A stretch of DNA of 64,000 nt from Saprospiraceae bacterium (lineage in GTDB: Bacteria > Bacteroidota > Bacteroidia > Chitinophagales > Saprospiraceae): contig BQJU01000022.1 of the NCBI GenBank assembly GCA_021604865.1, positions 36,836 to 100,835 of the forward strand. Reading direction: 5' to 3'. The notes under the pieces were generated by a model. The model saw only the letters and a program-made list of their open reading frames with translations, was not told the DNA's origin and made no database searches. The position numbers were made by a program, and so were the translations under genes. Below are positions 9,130 to 18,116 of this stretch, in pieces; positions within the stretch are counted from its first letter, which is position 1; each line of letters starts with the position of its first letter.

Positions 9130-9261
9130 ATGACAACCCAATTCAGTTTCAACTGGGAACAATTTGAAGATTGTCAACTTGATGATCAACAACAGAAAGA
9201 GGTAAAGGGTAGAGAGGATATTATCACAGATGATATTATCTTACCAATTCAAGAATCCTAA
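9130..9261 (+). CDS. Small 43-residue peptide gene, leader-like
   Basis: ATG at 9130, TAA at 9259-9261; too short for usual gene callers. The peptide starts MTTQFSFNWEQFEDC, continues QLDDQQQKEVKGREDI and ends acidic and hydrophobic (DDIILPIQES). The spacing L-x3-QQ-x2-VKG resembles leader peptides of Bacteroidota ribosomal natural-product precursors, where a Gly-Gly would follow VK; here it is Gly-Arg. No modification enzyme or transporter is nearby. It may also be an unrelated small protein or a chance frame, so confidence is limited. Confidence 0.4.
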   Translation: MTTQFSFNWEQFEDCQLDDQQQKEVKGREDIITDDIILPIQES

Positions 9262-9558
9262 TTTCTGTGGGCCTTGTTTGAAGGTAGACTTTGAAAGCCT
9301 CGGTTCAACTGAGATCAAATTTTTTTGATAAAAGAGGCCCTTTCTAGGTTCATACCCAAAGGCATAGCCCTATAGAAACGTTTATTGAAGCCAATAATAC
9401 AAATCATTGATAGCCAAGGCTCAATCTTTTGCCGTGCATTTTTTTGCCCGCCTCTTGGCTCTATACTCCGGAAATTTGCTGTCAAACTTATTCTTCGTTG
9501 CTCCCTAGACTTGTTGTTAGGTGAGGGCAGTTAGCTTATAAAAAAAAAATTCCTATAG
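9262..9558. other. Gene-free stretch
   Basis: 297 bases in which I find no ORF, repeat or promoter that I can defend. It ends with a run of A bases just before a terminator hairpin. Confidence 0.5.
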
Positions 9559-9592
9559 GACCAACCCTTTACCCACAAAGGGCGGTCTTTTT
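9559..9592 (+). terminator. Rho-independent terminator
   Basis: GACC-aa-CCCTTT pairs with AAAGGG-c-GGTC around a 6-base loop, then TTTTT. It would end transcripts from the fucosidase or the small peptide gene. Confidence 0.7.
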
Positions 9593-9607
9593 ACACGGTT
9601 AAGAGAG

Positions 9608-9676
9608 CATGTTTGGAGGCCAGCCCTTTGGCAGCAAAGGATCACTTTTCGCTACAAAAGCCGACCTCCAAACATG
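9608..9676 (+). repeat. R1-family short repeat (69 bp, palindromic ends)
   Basis: Bounded by CATGTTTGGAGG (9608-9619) and its exact reverse complement CCTCCAAACATG (9665-9676). The interior (CCAGCCCTTTGG, CACTTTTCGCTACAAAAG) is shared in part with the copy near 54465. It overlaps the upstream extension of the next ORF, which shows that the extension is not coding. Confidence 0.6.
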
Positions 9677-9711
9677 AAACTCTAAATTTTATCAACAAAA
9701 ATCACCCGATC

Positions 9712-10968
9712 ATGAAAAAAACAATGATTCAATTCATTTTGGCATTACTATTTATTTTTAGTGGTTATTCTGCAACTGCTCAATGGCAAACATTGAATAG
9801 TGGAAGCTCGGAAACACTGCTGGATATCCATTTTCTAACCCAAGATTATGGCGCAACAGTAGGAGAGGGGGGCACGGTTTTACTCACCGAAGATAGAGGC
9901 GATCACTGGACGGAAATTGGAGATTTAAGCGAAGGGTTGGGCTCTGTACGGGTATTGGGTATTGATACGATTATGGTGGCCGGTTCGAATATATTTGACG
10001 GGAACGTTTATTTAACGGTGGATGGTGGTGCAAACTGGGGAAATGTGGCTAGCGGCGCCCGTCTTGATGAGGCAGGAGAACAGATCTTTGCCCTGGGTTA
10101 TGATAGTTTACGGGTCAGTGCAAATGGAGGTGCACAATGGCAGGGAACGGACCCCAATATTGGAGGAACCCTGTTGATGGAACAAATAGCCTTTGCCAAT
10201 GACGAGGTTGGTATGATTGCTGGAAATATCAGTGGTTTTGCCAGTTATTCTACCTATGGATTTAGAACTGAAGACGGTGGCGCCAACTGGTTGCAATGGT
10301 ATGTTTTTGACTTTCCGAATGCGGATGCCTGGACAACAGCCGCTTTTGCAGCTATGGATACTGTTTATTTATTTACCAACGAATACCAATTTTTTCAACC
10401 CAGTGATATGAATCGCTTGGTGCGTATGACAGATTTTTATATTGAAATGATGAATGGCCAATCCAACTGGCGGTTTACTGGAGAAGTTGTCAATGAGGAT
10501 ATGCCTGGATATATCTACGACGCTCATTTTTTCAATACATCGTATGGTTTTGCGGTTAGTGCGGAGGGCGCAATTTTTCGCACGGGAGATGGTGGTAACT
10601 CCTGGACCAGTAATTATTCCGGAGCCGATAGTTTACGCAGCATTTTTGCCTGGAGCGAAGACCTCATTTTTGTAGTTGGGGCCAATGGAAGGATTTTGAG
10701 ACATGGACAGGTTAATGCAACAAAAGATCCACAGTTATTGACACTTAGCCTGTTTCCGAATCCGGTGAAAGAGGCATTTTCATTGCAGGGAATATCTGAA
10801 AATAATGGGCAATTATTCCTATTTAATGAATTGGGGCAATTATTGAGACGGGAGGCCTGGCAACAAGGTGAAACCATCTCGGTCAATGCATTGCCTCCGG
10901 GGAATTATCAGGTTGAATTGCGGACCTCAACCCAGCGATACCTTGGCAAATTGGCGGTTGTGAAATAG
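9712..10968 (+). CDS. YCF48-like beta-propeller protein with T9SS type A sorting domain
   Basis: 418 residues from the ATG at 9712; the frame is open further upstream but runs through a repeat element, and the ATG at 9712 begins a good signal peptide (MKKTMIQFILALLFIFSG, cut after TAQ). The body has repeated blades of the YCF48/BNR type (DHWTEIGDLSEG, GGANW, DGGNSWTSNYSG). The end has the type A sorting domain: LSLFPNPVKEAFSLQ, NELGQLLRREAW, then PGNYQVELRTSTQRYLGKL. It is expected to be secreted through T9SS and displayed at the surface; its ligand is unknown. Confidence 0.85.
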   Translation: MKKTMIQFILALLFIFSGYSATAQWQTLNSGSSETLLDIHFLTQDYGATVGEGGTVLLTEDRGDHWTEIGDLSEGLGSVRVLGIDTIMVAGSNIFDGNVYLTVDGGANWGNVASGARLDEAGEQIFALGYDSLRVSANGGAQWQGTDPNIGGTLLMEQIAFANDEVGMIAGNISGFASYSTYGFRTEDGGANWLQWYVFDFPNADAWTTAAFAAMDTVYLFTNEYQFFQPSDMNRLVRMTDFYIEMMNGQSNWRFTGEVVNEDMPGYIYDAHFFNTSYGFAVSAEGAIFRTGDGGNSWTSNYSGADSLRSIFAWSEDLIFVVGANGRILRHGQVNATKDPQLLTLSLFPNPVKEAFSLQGISENNGQLFLFNELGQLLRREAWQQGETISVNALPPGNYQVELRTSTQRYLGKLAVVK

Positions 10969-11013
10969 TCGGAAAAGTGGTTTCATAGGTAAGCGCATGC
11001 TCATATAATTCAT

Positions 11014-11021
11014 TACCTTTG
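11014..11021 (+). promoter_or_regulatory. -7 box TACCTTTG, 4 bp before an ATG
   Basis: TACCTTTG fits TAnnTTTG. Only 4 bases (CGGC) separate it from the ATG at 11026, which would place transcription start at or next to the start codon and make the message leaderless. No TTTG -33 box is evident. Confidence 0.4.
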
Positions 11022-11025
11022 CGGC

Positions 11026-12249
11026 ATGGAAGCAAAGCCAAACCGTTTATATCCGAATCTGATTCGGGCAGTGATAGAGGCACTGCAACAGGTGTTTAAT
11101 AAGGATTTTTATGTGAGTAAAGTCATCGAGCGCACCTTAAAAAGCAATCCGAAATGGGGGTCCCGCGATCGGGCATTCATTGCGGAAAGTATTTATGAAG
11201 TGGTCCGTTGGTACCGGTTGCTGTATGAGATAGATGGTCAGCCTCCGGTAAAAGATCAGGATTGGTGGCGACTATTTGGTATTTTACAAATCATTAATGG
11301 AAAAATGCTTCCTGAATGGAAGGAATTTCAAGGAATTGATAATCATCAGGTTATACTCAAGTATGAAGATTTAAAGCAGGTTCGTAAGATTAAAGAATCT
11401 ATACCAGATTGGTTGGATGAGTTGGGAAGCAAAGAATTGGGCACGGTATGGCCGGAAACGCTGGAAACCCTCAATCAGCAGGCCTCAGTAATTTTGCGGG
11501 TAAATCGGCTGAAGACGGATGCCAAACAATTACAAAATGCCTTTAAATCAGCGGATATTGAAGTGGAGCTGATTAATGAAGAGGCGCTACGCGTGACTCG
11601 AAGAAAGAACTTATTTGCTACGACCCCTTTTAAACAAGGTTGGTTTGAAGTGCAGGATTATTCCTCTCAGCAGGTTGCGCACTACCTGGATGTTGCACCA
11701 GGAATGCGGGTAGTGGATGCTTGTGCAGGGGGTGGTGGCAAATCTCTACATCTGGCCACTTTGATGGAAAATAAAGGGCAGATCATTGCCATGGATACTG
11801 AATCCTGGAAGCTTGATGAATTGCGTAGACGGGCACGACGAAATGGGATTCACATCATTGAAACCAGACCGATTACCAGTACCAAAGTCATAAAACGATT
11901 GGCCAATTCTGTTGACCGACTCTTGCTGGATGTCCCCTGTTCCGGCCTGGGGGTTTTGCGTCGTAATCCAGATGCAAAATGGAAGCTTCAGCCCGAGTTT
12001 ATTGAACGATTGAGGTCGACTCAACAACAAATCCTCCAATCCTATAGTCGAATGCTAAAACCAGGTGGTAAAATGGTGTACGCCACTTGTAGCATTCTGC
12101 CTTCAGAAAATGGTGCTCAAGTTGCCCAATTTTTGAAGGACAAGAAAGACGAGTTTCAATTGCTGAAAGAAAATAGCATCCTTCCTCAAGATGAAGGGAA
12201 TGATGGTTTTTATATGGCACTTCTGGAGCGGGTTAGTACTAGTCGGTAG
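11026..12249 (+). CDS. RsmB/NOP2-type rRNA cytosine-C5 methyltransferase
   Basis: 407 residues. The N-terminal ~150 residues form a NusB-like RNA-binding helical domain (WGSRDRAFIAESIYEVVRW). The SAM-binding Rossmann domain begins at VVDACAGGGGKSLHLA. The two catalytic cysteines of the family are in LLLDVPCSGLGVLRRNPD and VYATCSILPSEN. These enzymes make m5C in 16S or 23S rRNA in the cytosol; which position is modified cannot be told. It has its own likely promoter and converges on the universal stress protein gene (40-bp gap). Confidence 0.9.
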   Translation: MEAKPNRLYPNLIRAVIEALQQVFNKDFYVSKVIERTLKSNPKWGSRDRAFIAESIYEVVRWYRLLYEIDGQPPVKDQDWWRLFGILQIINGKMLPEWKEFQGIDNHQVILKYEDLKQVRKIKESIPDWLDELGSKELGTVWPETLETLNQQASVILRVNRLKTDAKQLQNAFKSADIEVELINEEALRVTRRKNLFATTPFKQGWFEVQDYSSQQVAHYLDVAPGMRVVDACAGGGGKSLHLATLMENKGQIIAMDTESWKLDELRRRARRNGIHIIETRPITSTKVIKRLANSVDRLLLDVPCSGLGVLRRNPDAKWKLQPEFIERLRSTQQQILQSYSRMLKPGGKMVYATCSILPSENGAQVAQFLKDKKDEFQLLKENSILPQDEGNDGFYMALLERVSTSR

Positions 12250-12288
12250 TGCTCGCGAGTACATTATGCAAAACCAGTCAAAATGTTT

Positions 12289-13140
12289 CTAATGCAAAAT
12301 AAGGATAGGAACATGAGCATGATAAACCGTCCTTTTCGTAACACTTTCGTGAAACAGGTTTTCCAGAAAACCCCTCTTTGGTCGATACATAATCAGAAGA
12401 TCTATTCCCATAAGGTCAGCAAATTCATTTAATTCAGTGATCAGGTCCTGACCTTTAACATTATGGCACTTCAGCCCTAGCTCAGGGAATTGTTTTTCAA
12501 AGAATCCGACTAATTCTTTTAACTTCAGGCTAGGCTTTTTATCATTTTCTGTTTCAATATGCACAATGCGAAAGAAAGGATTAAATTGTTTCAGAATTTC
12601 AGTGGTTTGCCAGATGTGATCAAGATCGTTTTCCTGCAAATCAGTGGCATAGGCAACATTTCGGATATCATTAAATCCAGCCTTTTCAGGAACAACCCAT
12701 ACCGGACATTTAGCACGGCGTAGCGTTCCAACGGTAGTGCTGCCAAATAGTTTTTCTAATCTACTATGTTCACCCATGGTACCCATTACGATCAAATCAA
12801 ATGCTTCGTTTTGAGCCATTTGAGTAATCTGGTGTACAGGAGTACCAATTTCAACTTCTGAATGGATAATTGGTACACGCTTCAGCGTTTGAGCTGTTGT
12901 GATTTGCACCAACCCTCGATCTACGAATGTTTTCATCACTTGCTGGGCTACCTCTAAACGCTTTTGAGTCATCTGTGCTATCATTACCGGAAAATCCATA
13001 GGTTCAGCCTCCGGATAAACAACATGTAATAATTTCACTTCGGCATCAAAACGATCCGCTATCATCAGGGCATATCGGAATGCATTTTCGGAAGTTTCGG
13101 AAAAGTCAGTAGGTAAAAGGATTTTTTTTAATTTTCCCAT
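12289..13140 (-). CDS. Universal stress protein with two UspA domains
   Basis: 283 residues: two tandem Usp domains. The first starts KKILLPTDFSETSENAFRYA and holds the ATP-binding signature GTMGEHSRLEKLFGSTT, ending CPVWVVP. The second (from ~residue 160, NVAYATDLQENDLDHI) is degenerate at the nucleotide site and ends VPILILH. Tandem Usp proteins of this layout are common in Bacteroidota. It is a cytosolic stress factor with unknown partner. It lies tail to tail with the methyltransferase and 122 bp downstream of the nucleoside phosphorylase gene on the same strand. Confidence 0.85.
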   Translation of the reverse strand: MGKLKKILLPTDFSETSENAFRYALMIADRFDAEVKLLHVVYPEAEPMDFPVMIAQMTQKRLEVAQQVMKTFVDRGLVQITTAQTLKRVPIIHSEVEIGTPVHQITQMAQNEAFDLIVMGTMGEHSRLEKLFGSTTVGTLRRAKCPVWVVPEKAGFNDIRNVAYATDLQENDLDHIWQTTEILKQFNPFFRIVHIETENDKKPSLKLKELVGFFEKQFPELGLKCHNVKGQDLITELNEFADLMGIDLLIMYRPKRGFLENLFHESVTKRTVYHAHVPILILH

Positions 13141-13262
13141 GGTAATTTACGTTGGATTTATATTCAAAATTGCCGGTTCTCTACCAGGAATTAGTTGATT
13201 TAGATCATGAAGTGCAATGATTATCGTCAGCTGGAGAAGTATTGAAAAATGTGTTAGAGCTC

Positions 13263-14087
13263 TTAATCTTCCACTTTTTTGATAATGCCCCTGATTAGAC
13301 TAGCAATTTTTGGTGCAGCCTTGGCAGCGACATCTACAACTTGTTGATGAGAAACCCCTTCTTTGTTGGGATGTAACGGTGTATCCGTAATACAGGAAAT
13401 ACCCAATACCCGTATGCCACCATGTCTGGCGGCAATAACTTCCGGTACAATAGACATACCCACCAGTTCAGCACCAAGGTTTTTAAGGTAGCGTACCTCA
13501 GCCATAGTTTCATAACAAGGACCACTGATGGCTGCATAAACACCTTCTTTTAGATTAAGACCTTGTTTTTGACCCTCTTGTCTGGCTAAATTCAAAAAAT
13601 GGGGATCATAAGCCTGGGATAGGTCTGGAAACCGGGGCCCTAACCGATCATCATTAGGACCTCTCAATGGATCGACTCCCATTAAATTCAGGTGGTCGGT
13701 GATCAGGCAAATGTCGCCTGGCCTGAAATCGGCATGTAACCCTCCACTGGCATTGGTTACCATTAGGTTTTTTATGCCCAGTAGTTGCATCATTCGCAAA
13801 GGAAAAATAACCTCTTTCATAGAATAACCTTCGTAATAATGGATCCTTCCTTGCATGACTAACACCTGCTTGCCATTTAGGTTCCCGGTGATGATTTGCC
13901 CTTGATGCCCCGCTACAGTTGTGACTGGGAAATGAGGGATATCACTAAAAGGCAGTTTTATTGCTTGTTCGATTTCTTCTCCCACGATACCCAGTCCAGA
14001 ACCAAGTATTATGCCGGTTTTTGGAACGGTAGCTAGGCGTATTTTTAGCCAATTGGCAGCTTCGAGTATTTTAATATAGTCTTCCAT
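13263..14087 (-). CDS. punA: Purine-nucleoside phosphorylase (trimeric PNP)
   Basis: 274 residues, the usual length of the trimeric PNP/MTAP class. Motifs: GIILGSGLG for phosphate, GHQGQIITG, VMQGRIHYYEGYS, TNASGGLHADFRPGD, SGPCYETMAEVRYL and GMSIVPEVIAARH. It cleaves (deoxy)inosine and guanosine with phosphate in purine salvage. The ATG is at 14085-14087; the CBS protein is divergent from it. Confidence 0.92.
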   Translation of the reverse strand: MEDYIKILEAANWLKIRLATVPKTGIILGSGLGIVGEEIEQAIKLPFSDIPHFPVTTVAGHQGQIITGNLNGKQVLVMQGRIHYYEGYSMKEVIFPLRMMQLLGIKNLMVTNASGGLHADFRPGDICLITDHLNLMGVDPLRGPNDDRLGPRFPDLSQAYDPHFLNLARQEGQKQGLNLKEGVYAAISGPCYETMAEVRYLKNLGAELVGMSIVPEVIAARHGGIRVLGISCITDTPLHPNKEGVSHQQVVDVAAKAAPKIASLIRGIIKKVED

Positions 14088-14243
14088 TCGTTGAATTTAA
14101 AGAACTGACTTTGGAAAATGGGCGTGATGAAATCGATAGACGGTACTAGTCGTCTCACAAAATTACTAACCCCTGATGGCGTAAAAGGTGAGCATTGTCA
14201 TTTTTATTAACCACAATTATCATCTAGTTCCAATGTCATTCGC

Positions 14244-14251
14244 TACATTTG
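14244..14251 (+). promoter_or_regulatory. -7 box TACATTTG, 4 bp before an ATG
   Basis: TACATTTG fits TAnnTTTG and is followed by TACA and the ATG of the CBS gene at 14256, the same 4-base spacing as at 11014-11026. A leaderless transcript is implied if this is the promoter. Confidence 0.4.
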
Positions 14252-14255
14252 TACA

Positions 14256-14690
14256 ATGCCTAAAGGAATAATTATTGCTGATATTATGAATCGGAATACT
14301 ACGAGTATTCTGTACAACCGTTCTCTTGAAGAAGCTTGCCAACTTTTTGTGAAGGAACAATGCCACTATTTTCCAGTGGTAAATGATGCTGATGAGTTGG
14401 TGGGCGTTCTCAGTACGCTGGATGTATTGAGTATCGCTATCGACTATATTGAAAATGGCAAGCGGAATTCAAAAAAGAAAAATACTCCGCTTAAGGTAGA
14501 AGACTTAATGAAACGCGATCCCTTTCGTATCCAGGCAGATGCAGCAGTACAACAAGCACTTGATATATTTGAAAATGAGCAATGTTGGGCTTTGCTGGTT
14601 TTATCGGGTAATACACTAGTGGGCATCGTCACGAGCTTTGATTTGGTAAATTATTTTACACACCAATCGAGGTATTCCGTTGACTTGTAG
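14256..14690 (+). CDS. Two-CBS-domain protein
   Basis: 144 residues made of a CBS pair only. CBS1 covers IMNRNTTSILYNRSLEEA to VGVLSTLDVLSIAIDY, and CBS2 covers VEDLMKRDPFRIQADAAV to VGIVTSFDLVNYF. Such stand-alone pairs bind adenosine nucleotides and regulate a partner, which cannot be named here. It lies divergent from the purine phosphorylase and tail to tail with the TauE gene (22-bp gap). Confidence 0.88.
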   Translation: MPKGIIIADIMNRNTTSILYNRSLEEACQLFVKEQCHYFPVVNDADELVGVLSTLDVLSIAIDYIENGKRNSKKKNTPLKVEDLMKRDPFRIQADAAVQQALDIFENEQCWALLVLSGNTLVGIVTSFDLVNYFTHQSRYSVDL

Positions 14691-14712
14691 CGATCATTAT
14701 TTCCATTGCCTA

Positions 14713-15477
14713 CTAAAACAACAACCGCAGCGCCGCCAAAAAGGTAATTCCAATAATGAAATACCGATACGACTTTTCCGGAATCAACTTCACAATTTTG
14801 ATGCCCAGCCATACCCCAAGAAAAATGACCGGCAAGGAGAGCAAGTTCAGCGAAAAGGAAGCTAGGGTAATGGATTTCCAAACGAAAATGTGCAGTGGAA
14901 TTTTGAAGAGGTTGATGATCAGAAAAAACCAGGCGCCTGTGCCGATAAAACTGTTTTTAGGTAGATTAATTGCTAGTAGGTAAACTGCCATTACTGGACC
15001 AGCAGCATTGCCAATCATCGTACTAAACCCTCCAAGAAGACCAAAAATGCCGCCAAATACTTTGCTATCGGTAATGCTTGTGGGTAATCCTCTTCTTTGC
15101 TGGACAATCATCAGCCCCAAACTAGCCAGGACAACGACTGCCATGATTTTTTTAAAAAGTTCATCGTCAATATAATAGCCTACCGTCATACCAATCAGAA
15201 CACCAATTATTGCAGCGGGTAACAATTTCCAGACATAACTCCAATTGGCATCCCGATTGTAATACCGTACAGCGAAAAGATCAGCTATAGATAACATAGG
15301 TAAAACAAGGCCAGCCGATGCTCTACCACCAAACGCAATGGCCATGAAAGGTACTATGATCATACTCAAGCCTTTTACACCGGCCTTGGCCAAACCGATC
15401 ACAAAAGCACTAACAAATAACCAAAACCATTGATTGTTGTCTAATACCGGAATGGAAAAAAGAAAAATTAATTTCAC
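14713..15477 (-). CDS. TauE/SafE family membrane exporter
   Basis: 254 residues with about eight hydrophobic segments. Two family repeats are visible: FVIGLAKAGVKGLSMIIVPF near the N-terminus and GGFSTMIGNAAGPVMAVYLL in the second half. The family exports sulfite, sulfoacetate or related anions. The start is GTG at 15477, overlapping the TAG of the upstream gene by one base, so the two are translationally linked. The nearby methionine sulfhydrylase genes make a sulfur role plausible, but that is inference. Confidence 0.85.
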   Translation of the reverse strand: MKLIFLFSIPVLDNNQWFWLFVSAFVIGLAKAGVKGLSMIIVPFMAIAFGGRASAGLVLPMLSIADLFAVRYYNRDANWSYVWKLLPAAIIGVLIGMTVGYYIDDELFKKIMAVVVLASLGLMIVQQRRGLPTSITDSKVFGGIFGLLGGFSTMIGNAAGPVMAVYLLAINLPKNSFIGTGAWFFLIINLFKIPLHIFVWKSITLASFSLNLLSLPVIFLGVWLGIKIVKLIPEKSYRYFIIGITFLAALRLLF

Positions 15478-16307
15478 TATTGGGTTGCCTTAGGTAATAA
15501 ATTGATCTCCAGATCAACCAGGCGAAGACCTTCTTTTTCTTTGCCTTCCCAAAGGGCATTAAAACTCTCTTTGTCCTGATCCCGCAACAATACGGTTTCG
15601 TAATCTCCCCGCCGGTAAACGCCTAAATAAAAGGATTCGCCTGCTTCTTCAAACTTTTCATAATCCAATAGACGGTAACCGCTCTTGGTACGTTGGAGTA
15701 AATCGGTGTTGAAGATTTTCAAACTATTAGAAACAAATACATAAGAGCGAGGTTCGTTGACTTCACCTTTGTGATATAAAGCCAAAAATTGGATCACTTT
15801 GCCCGGTGTATTGATCGCTTCCACATCAATCAGGAAAAATTCCTGTTTTGCCATTTCTTCGGTTTTTTGTTTGATGCCTTCCTGGGAGTCCAACTTCCAT
15901 ACCTTGTGAATTGTTGGGCTTTTGTACCAAACGCCGATATAATAAAATTCCTCCTCGGAAACAGCATAGGATTCAATTTCATCCATCAAATAACCGTCGC
16001 TGGCGCGGGCTCGTTTCCTTTTGATAAACTCGGGCCAGCCCAGTACAGACTCTATCTCGGATTTTAGGTTGCTTTCCGACCAGATACCAGTGAACAACCG
16101 TTCTTTTCCACTACGGTAACTTTCCAGGTCAATAAGTCTGTATCCGGCACTTGCAAGTGAATCGTTGGTGCCTGTAAGAACATCCCAGTTGATCGCTTCC
16201 CGATAAAGCAATTTTGCTTCAGTTTGCTGGAAAACACCGGAATAAATTTCCTGACAAAACACTTGATTGCAAGTCAGGAAGGTAATTAGAATCAGTAAAT
16301 TTTTCAT
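15477..16307 (-). CDS. Secreted tandem-repeat protein (BTRD1-like)
   Basis: 276 residues. Signal peptide MKNLLILITFLTCNQVFC is cut before QEIYSG. At least four repeats of about 50-60 residues share a pattern such as AGYRLIDLESYRSGKERLFT, then GIW; later ones read SGYRLLDYEKFEEAGESFYL and EGLRLVDLEI. This resembles the bacterial tandem repeat domain seen in polyglycine hydrolase relatives, but no catalytic serine motif is visible. It lies directly upstream of and overlapping the TauE gene by one base. The function is unknown, probably periplasmic. Confidence 0.6.
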   Translation of the reverse strand: MKNLLILITFLTCNQVFCQEIYSGVFQQTEAKLLYREAINWDVLTGTNDSLASAGYRLIDLESYRSGKERLFTGIWSESNLKSEIESVLGWPEFIKRKRARASDGYLMDEIESYAVSEEEFYYIGVWYKSPTIHKVWKLDSQEGIKQKTEEMAKQEFFLIDVEAINTPGKVIQFLALYHKGEVNEPRSYVFVSNSLKIFNTDLLQRTKSGYRLLDYEKFEEAGESFYLGVYRRGDYETVLLRDQDKESFNALWEGKEKEGLRLVDLEINLLPKATQ

Positions 16308-16433
16308 TAAGTGAAGATTTGGATAATATGTGTTGGATTTGTGAGTGAACTTCTACTATCAAATGAAAAAACTTTATACAATGTTTATAGGACGTTGTGG
16401 GTTTTGTCAATATTGTGCAAATTGTTAGATGCT

Positions 16434-17603
16434 TTAATAGTTTAATGCATTTCCAACATCCATTTTCAAATCTTCTATGTTTTCCAAACCAACAGATATG
16501 CGAACCAATCCCTGATTTATGCCAACAGCCAGTCTTTCTTCTTCACTAAGTTTGGAGTGAGTTGTAGATGCCGGATGTGTACAAATGGTACGGCTGTCGC
16601 CTAAGTTGGAGGTTAACGAGCAAAGTGCCAATCCGTTAAGAAAATGCATAGCGGCATCTGCTCCTCCTTTGACCTCGAAACTAACCAACCCGCCACCAAG
16701 CTTCATTTGTTTTTTGGCCAAATCATATTGTGGGTGGGAAGGCAAATGGGGATACCTGACTTGAGCAATGGACTCGTGTTGTTCGAGGAAAATGGCCATT
16801 TGTAACGCATTGTTACAATGCCGGTCCATGCGAATGTGCAATGTTTCTAAACTTTTTGAAAGGATCCAGGCATTAAATGGAGCCATGGCCGGGCCTGTAT
16901 GTCGGCAAAAAAAAGTGATTTCATCGATCAATTGTTGATTTCCTACAATGACACCACCCAGGATTCGCCCTTGGCCGTCCATCCACTTGGTTCCGGAATG
17001 CACCACCAAATCTGCTCCGTATCGAATGGGCTGTTGCAGATAAGGGGTGGCAAAACAATTGTCAATATTAAATATCAGCTTGTGTGCTTTCGCAAATTGG
17101 CCTGCCTTTTCCAGATCCACCAAGGTCAGTCCAGGATTTGAAGGTGTTTCTACGATCAACATTTTCGTGTTTTCCTGGACCTGTTCATGCCATCGATTGA
17201 CATCTTCCGGGTCTACATAGCTATAAGTAATACCCCACCGATTAAGAATTTGAGTCAGAATCTGATGGGTAGACCCAAATACTGCCCTTGACGACAAAAC
17301 ATGGTCGCCGGATTTTAGAAAGGCTGCCATACTCGCAAAAACAGCCGCCATCCCTGATGCAGTAGCAAAACCGGCTTCCGCGCCTTCCATCTGGCAAACC
17401 TTTCGGATAAATTCATCTGTATTGGGATTACTGTACCGCGAATAGATCAATTTATCACCCTGGCCCGCAAAGGTATCTCGCATCGTTTCTCCGTCTGGAA
17501 AAGTAAAGCTGGAGGTCAAAAACAATGGCGTGCTATGTTCTGAATATTGCGTACGATCCGTTTGCTGGCGAATGGCATTAGTCTCGAAATGTTTTGGATT
17601 CAT
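16434..17603 (-). CDS. metZ: O-succinylhomoserine sulfhydrylase (MetZ-type)
   Basis: 389 residues, Cys/Met-metabolism PLP enzyme. Motifs: YSRYSNPNTDEFIRKVCQME, ATASGMAAVFASM, VETPSNPGLTLVDL and HSGTKWMDGQGRILGG with the PLP-binding Lys about residue 206. The KWMDGQGR wording is typical of MetZ rather than MetB or MetC. It would make homocysteine from an acylated homoserine and sulfide. An OsmC-family gene ends 37 bp upstream on the same strand and may be co-transcribed. A second sulfhydrylase (MetY) lies divergently at 18525-19847, so the pathway is duplicated locally. Confidence 0.85.
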   Translation of the reverse strand: MNPKHFETNAIRQQTDRTQYSEHSTPLFLTSSFTFPDGETMRDTFAGQGDKLIYSRYSNPNTDEFIRKVCQMEGAEAGFATASGMAAVFASMAAFLKSGDHVLSSRAVFGSTHQILTQILNRWGITYSYVDPEDVNRWHEQVQENTKMLIVETPSNPGLTLVDLEKAGQFAKAHKLIFNIDNCFATPYLQQPIRYGADLVVHSGTKWMDGQGRILGGVIVGNQQLIDEITFFCRHTGPAMAPFNAWILSKSLETLHIRMDRHCNNALQMAIFLEQHESIAQVRYPHLPSHPQYDLAKKQMKLGGGLVSFEVKGGADAAMHFLNGLALCSLTSNLGDSRTICTHPASTTHSKLSEEERLAVGINQGLVRISVGLENIEDLKMDVGNALNY

Positions 17604-17640
17604 CTGACAGTTGATTTAAGATTCACTTTTCCAGTTGACC

Positions 17641-18066
17641 TCACGCTTCATTTCTAACCACCTCATAACTCCAAGTAATCTCTACTGAGGGCTTCAACAT
17701 TATAGAAACCGAGCATAATTTTTCCATAGACAAGCGGCAGGCACGTTCCACTTTTTGATCATCCAGATCACCGAAGAGTTGGTAGTGTAAATGGATTTTT
17801 TTGAATACTGCAGGAATTTTATTTTCTACCCGGGTTCCTTCAACGCTGATTTTAATGTCTTTGATTTCCTGGCGCTGTTTACGCAGCAAATGGATCACAT
17901 CTATGGAGCTACAGCCACCTACACTAGCCAGTAACATTTGCATGGGACGTAGGGCTTTATTGCCGCCGCCAATGGTTGGTGACCCATCAATTTCGGCGGT
18001 CAAACCGTCCTCGTTAATAGCTTGCATGTGGAAGGCATCGTCAATGCGGTGTAAGTCAATTTTCAT
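17641..18066 (-). CDS. OsmC/Ohr family protein
   Basis: 141 residues. The fold signature is PMQMLLASVGGCSSIDVIHL, with a first cysteine in GGCSS and a second in MEKLCSVSIML, the positions of the redox pair in OsmC-type thiol peroxidases. It probably detoxifies organic hydroperoxides or acts on sulfur species in the cytosol. It sits 37 bp before metZ on the same strand and opposite the riboswitch-controlled metYX operon, an unusually sulfur-centred setting. Confidence 0.85.
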   Translation of the reverse strand: MKIDLHRIDDAFHMQAINEDGLTAEIDGSPTIGGGNKALRPMQMLLASVGGCSSIDVIHLLRKQRQEIKDIKISVEGTRVENKIPAVFKKIHLHYQLFGDLDDQKVERACRLSMEKLCSVSIMLKPSVEITWSYEVVRNEA

Positions 18067-18116
18067 ATTTTAACAAAATTTTAATCCTCTTTTTATGGGC
18101 AAGTCTATGGAAATTA

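Noticed and set aside
9613..9711. Upstream extension of the YCF48-like gene from a TTG
   Set aside because: The extension is R1 repeat sequence; the ATG at 9712 starts a proper signal peptide.
12250..12288. Palindrome CTCGCGAG as a bidirectional terminator
   Set aside because: The stem is short and no T-run follows on either strand.
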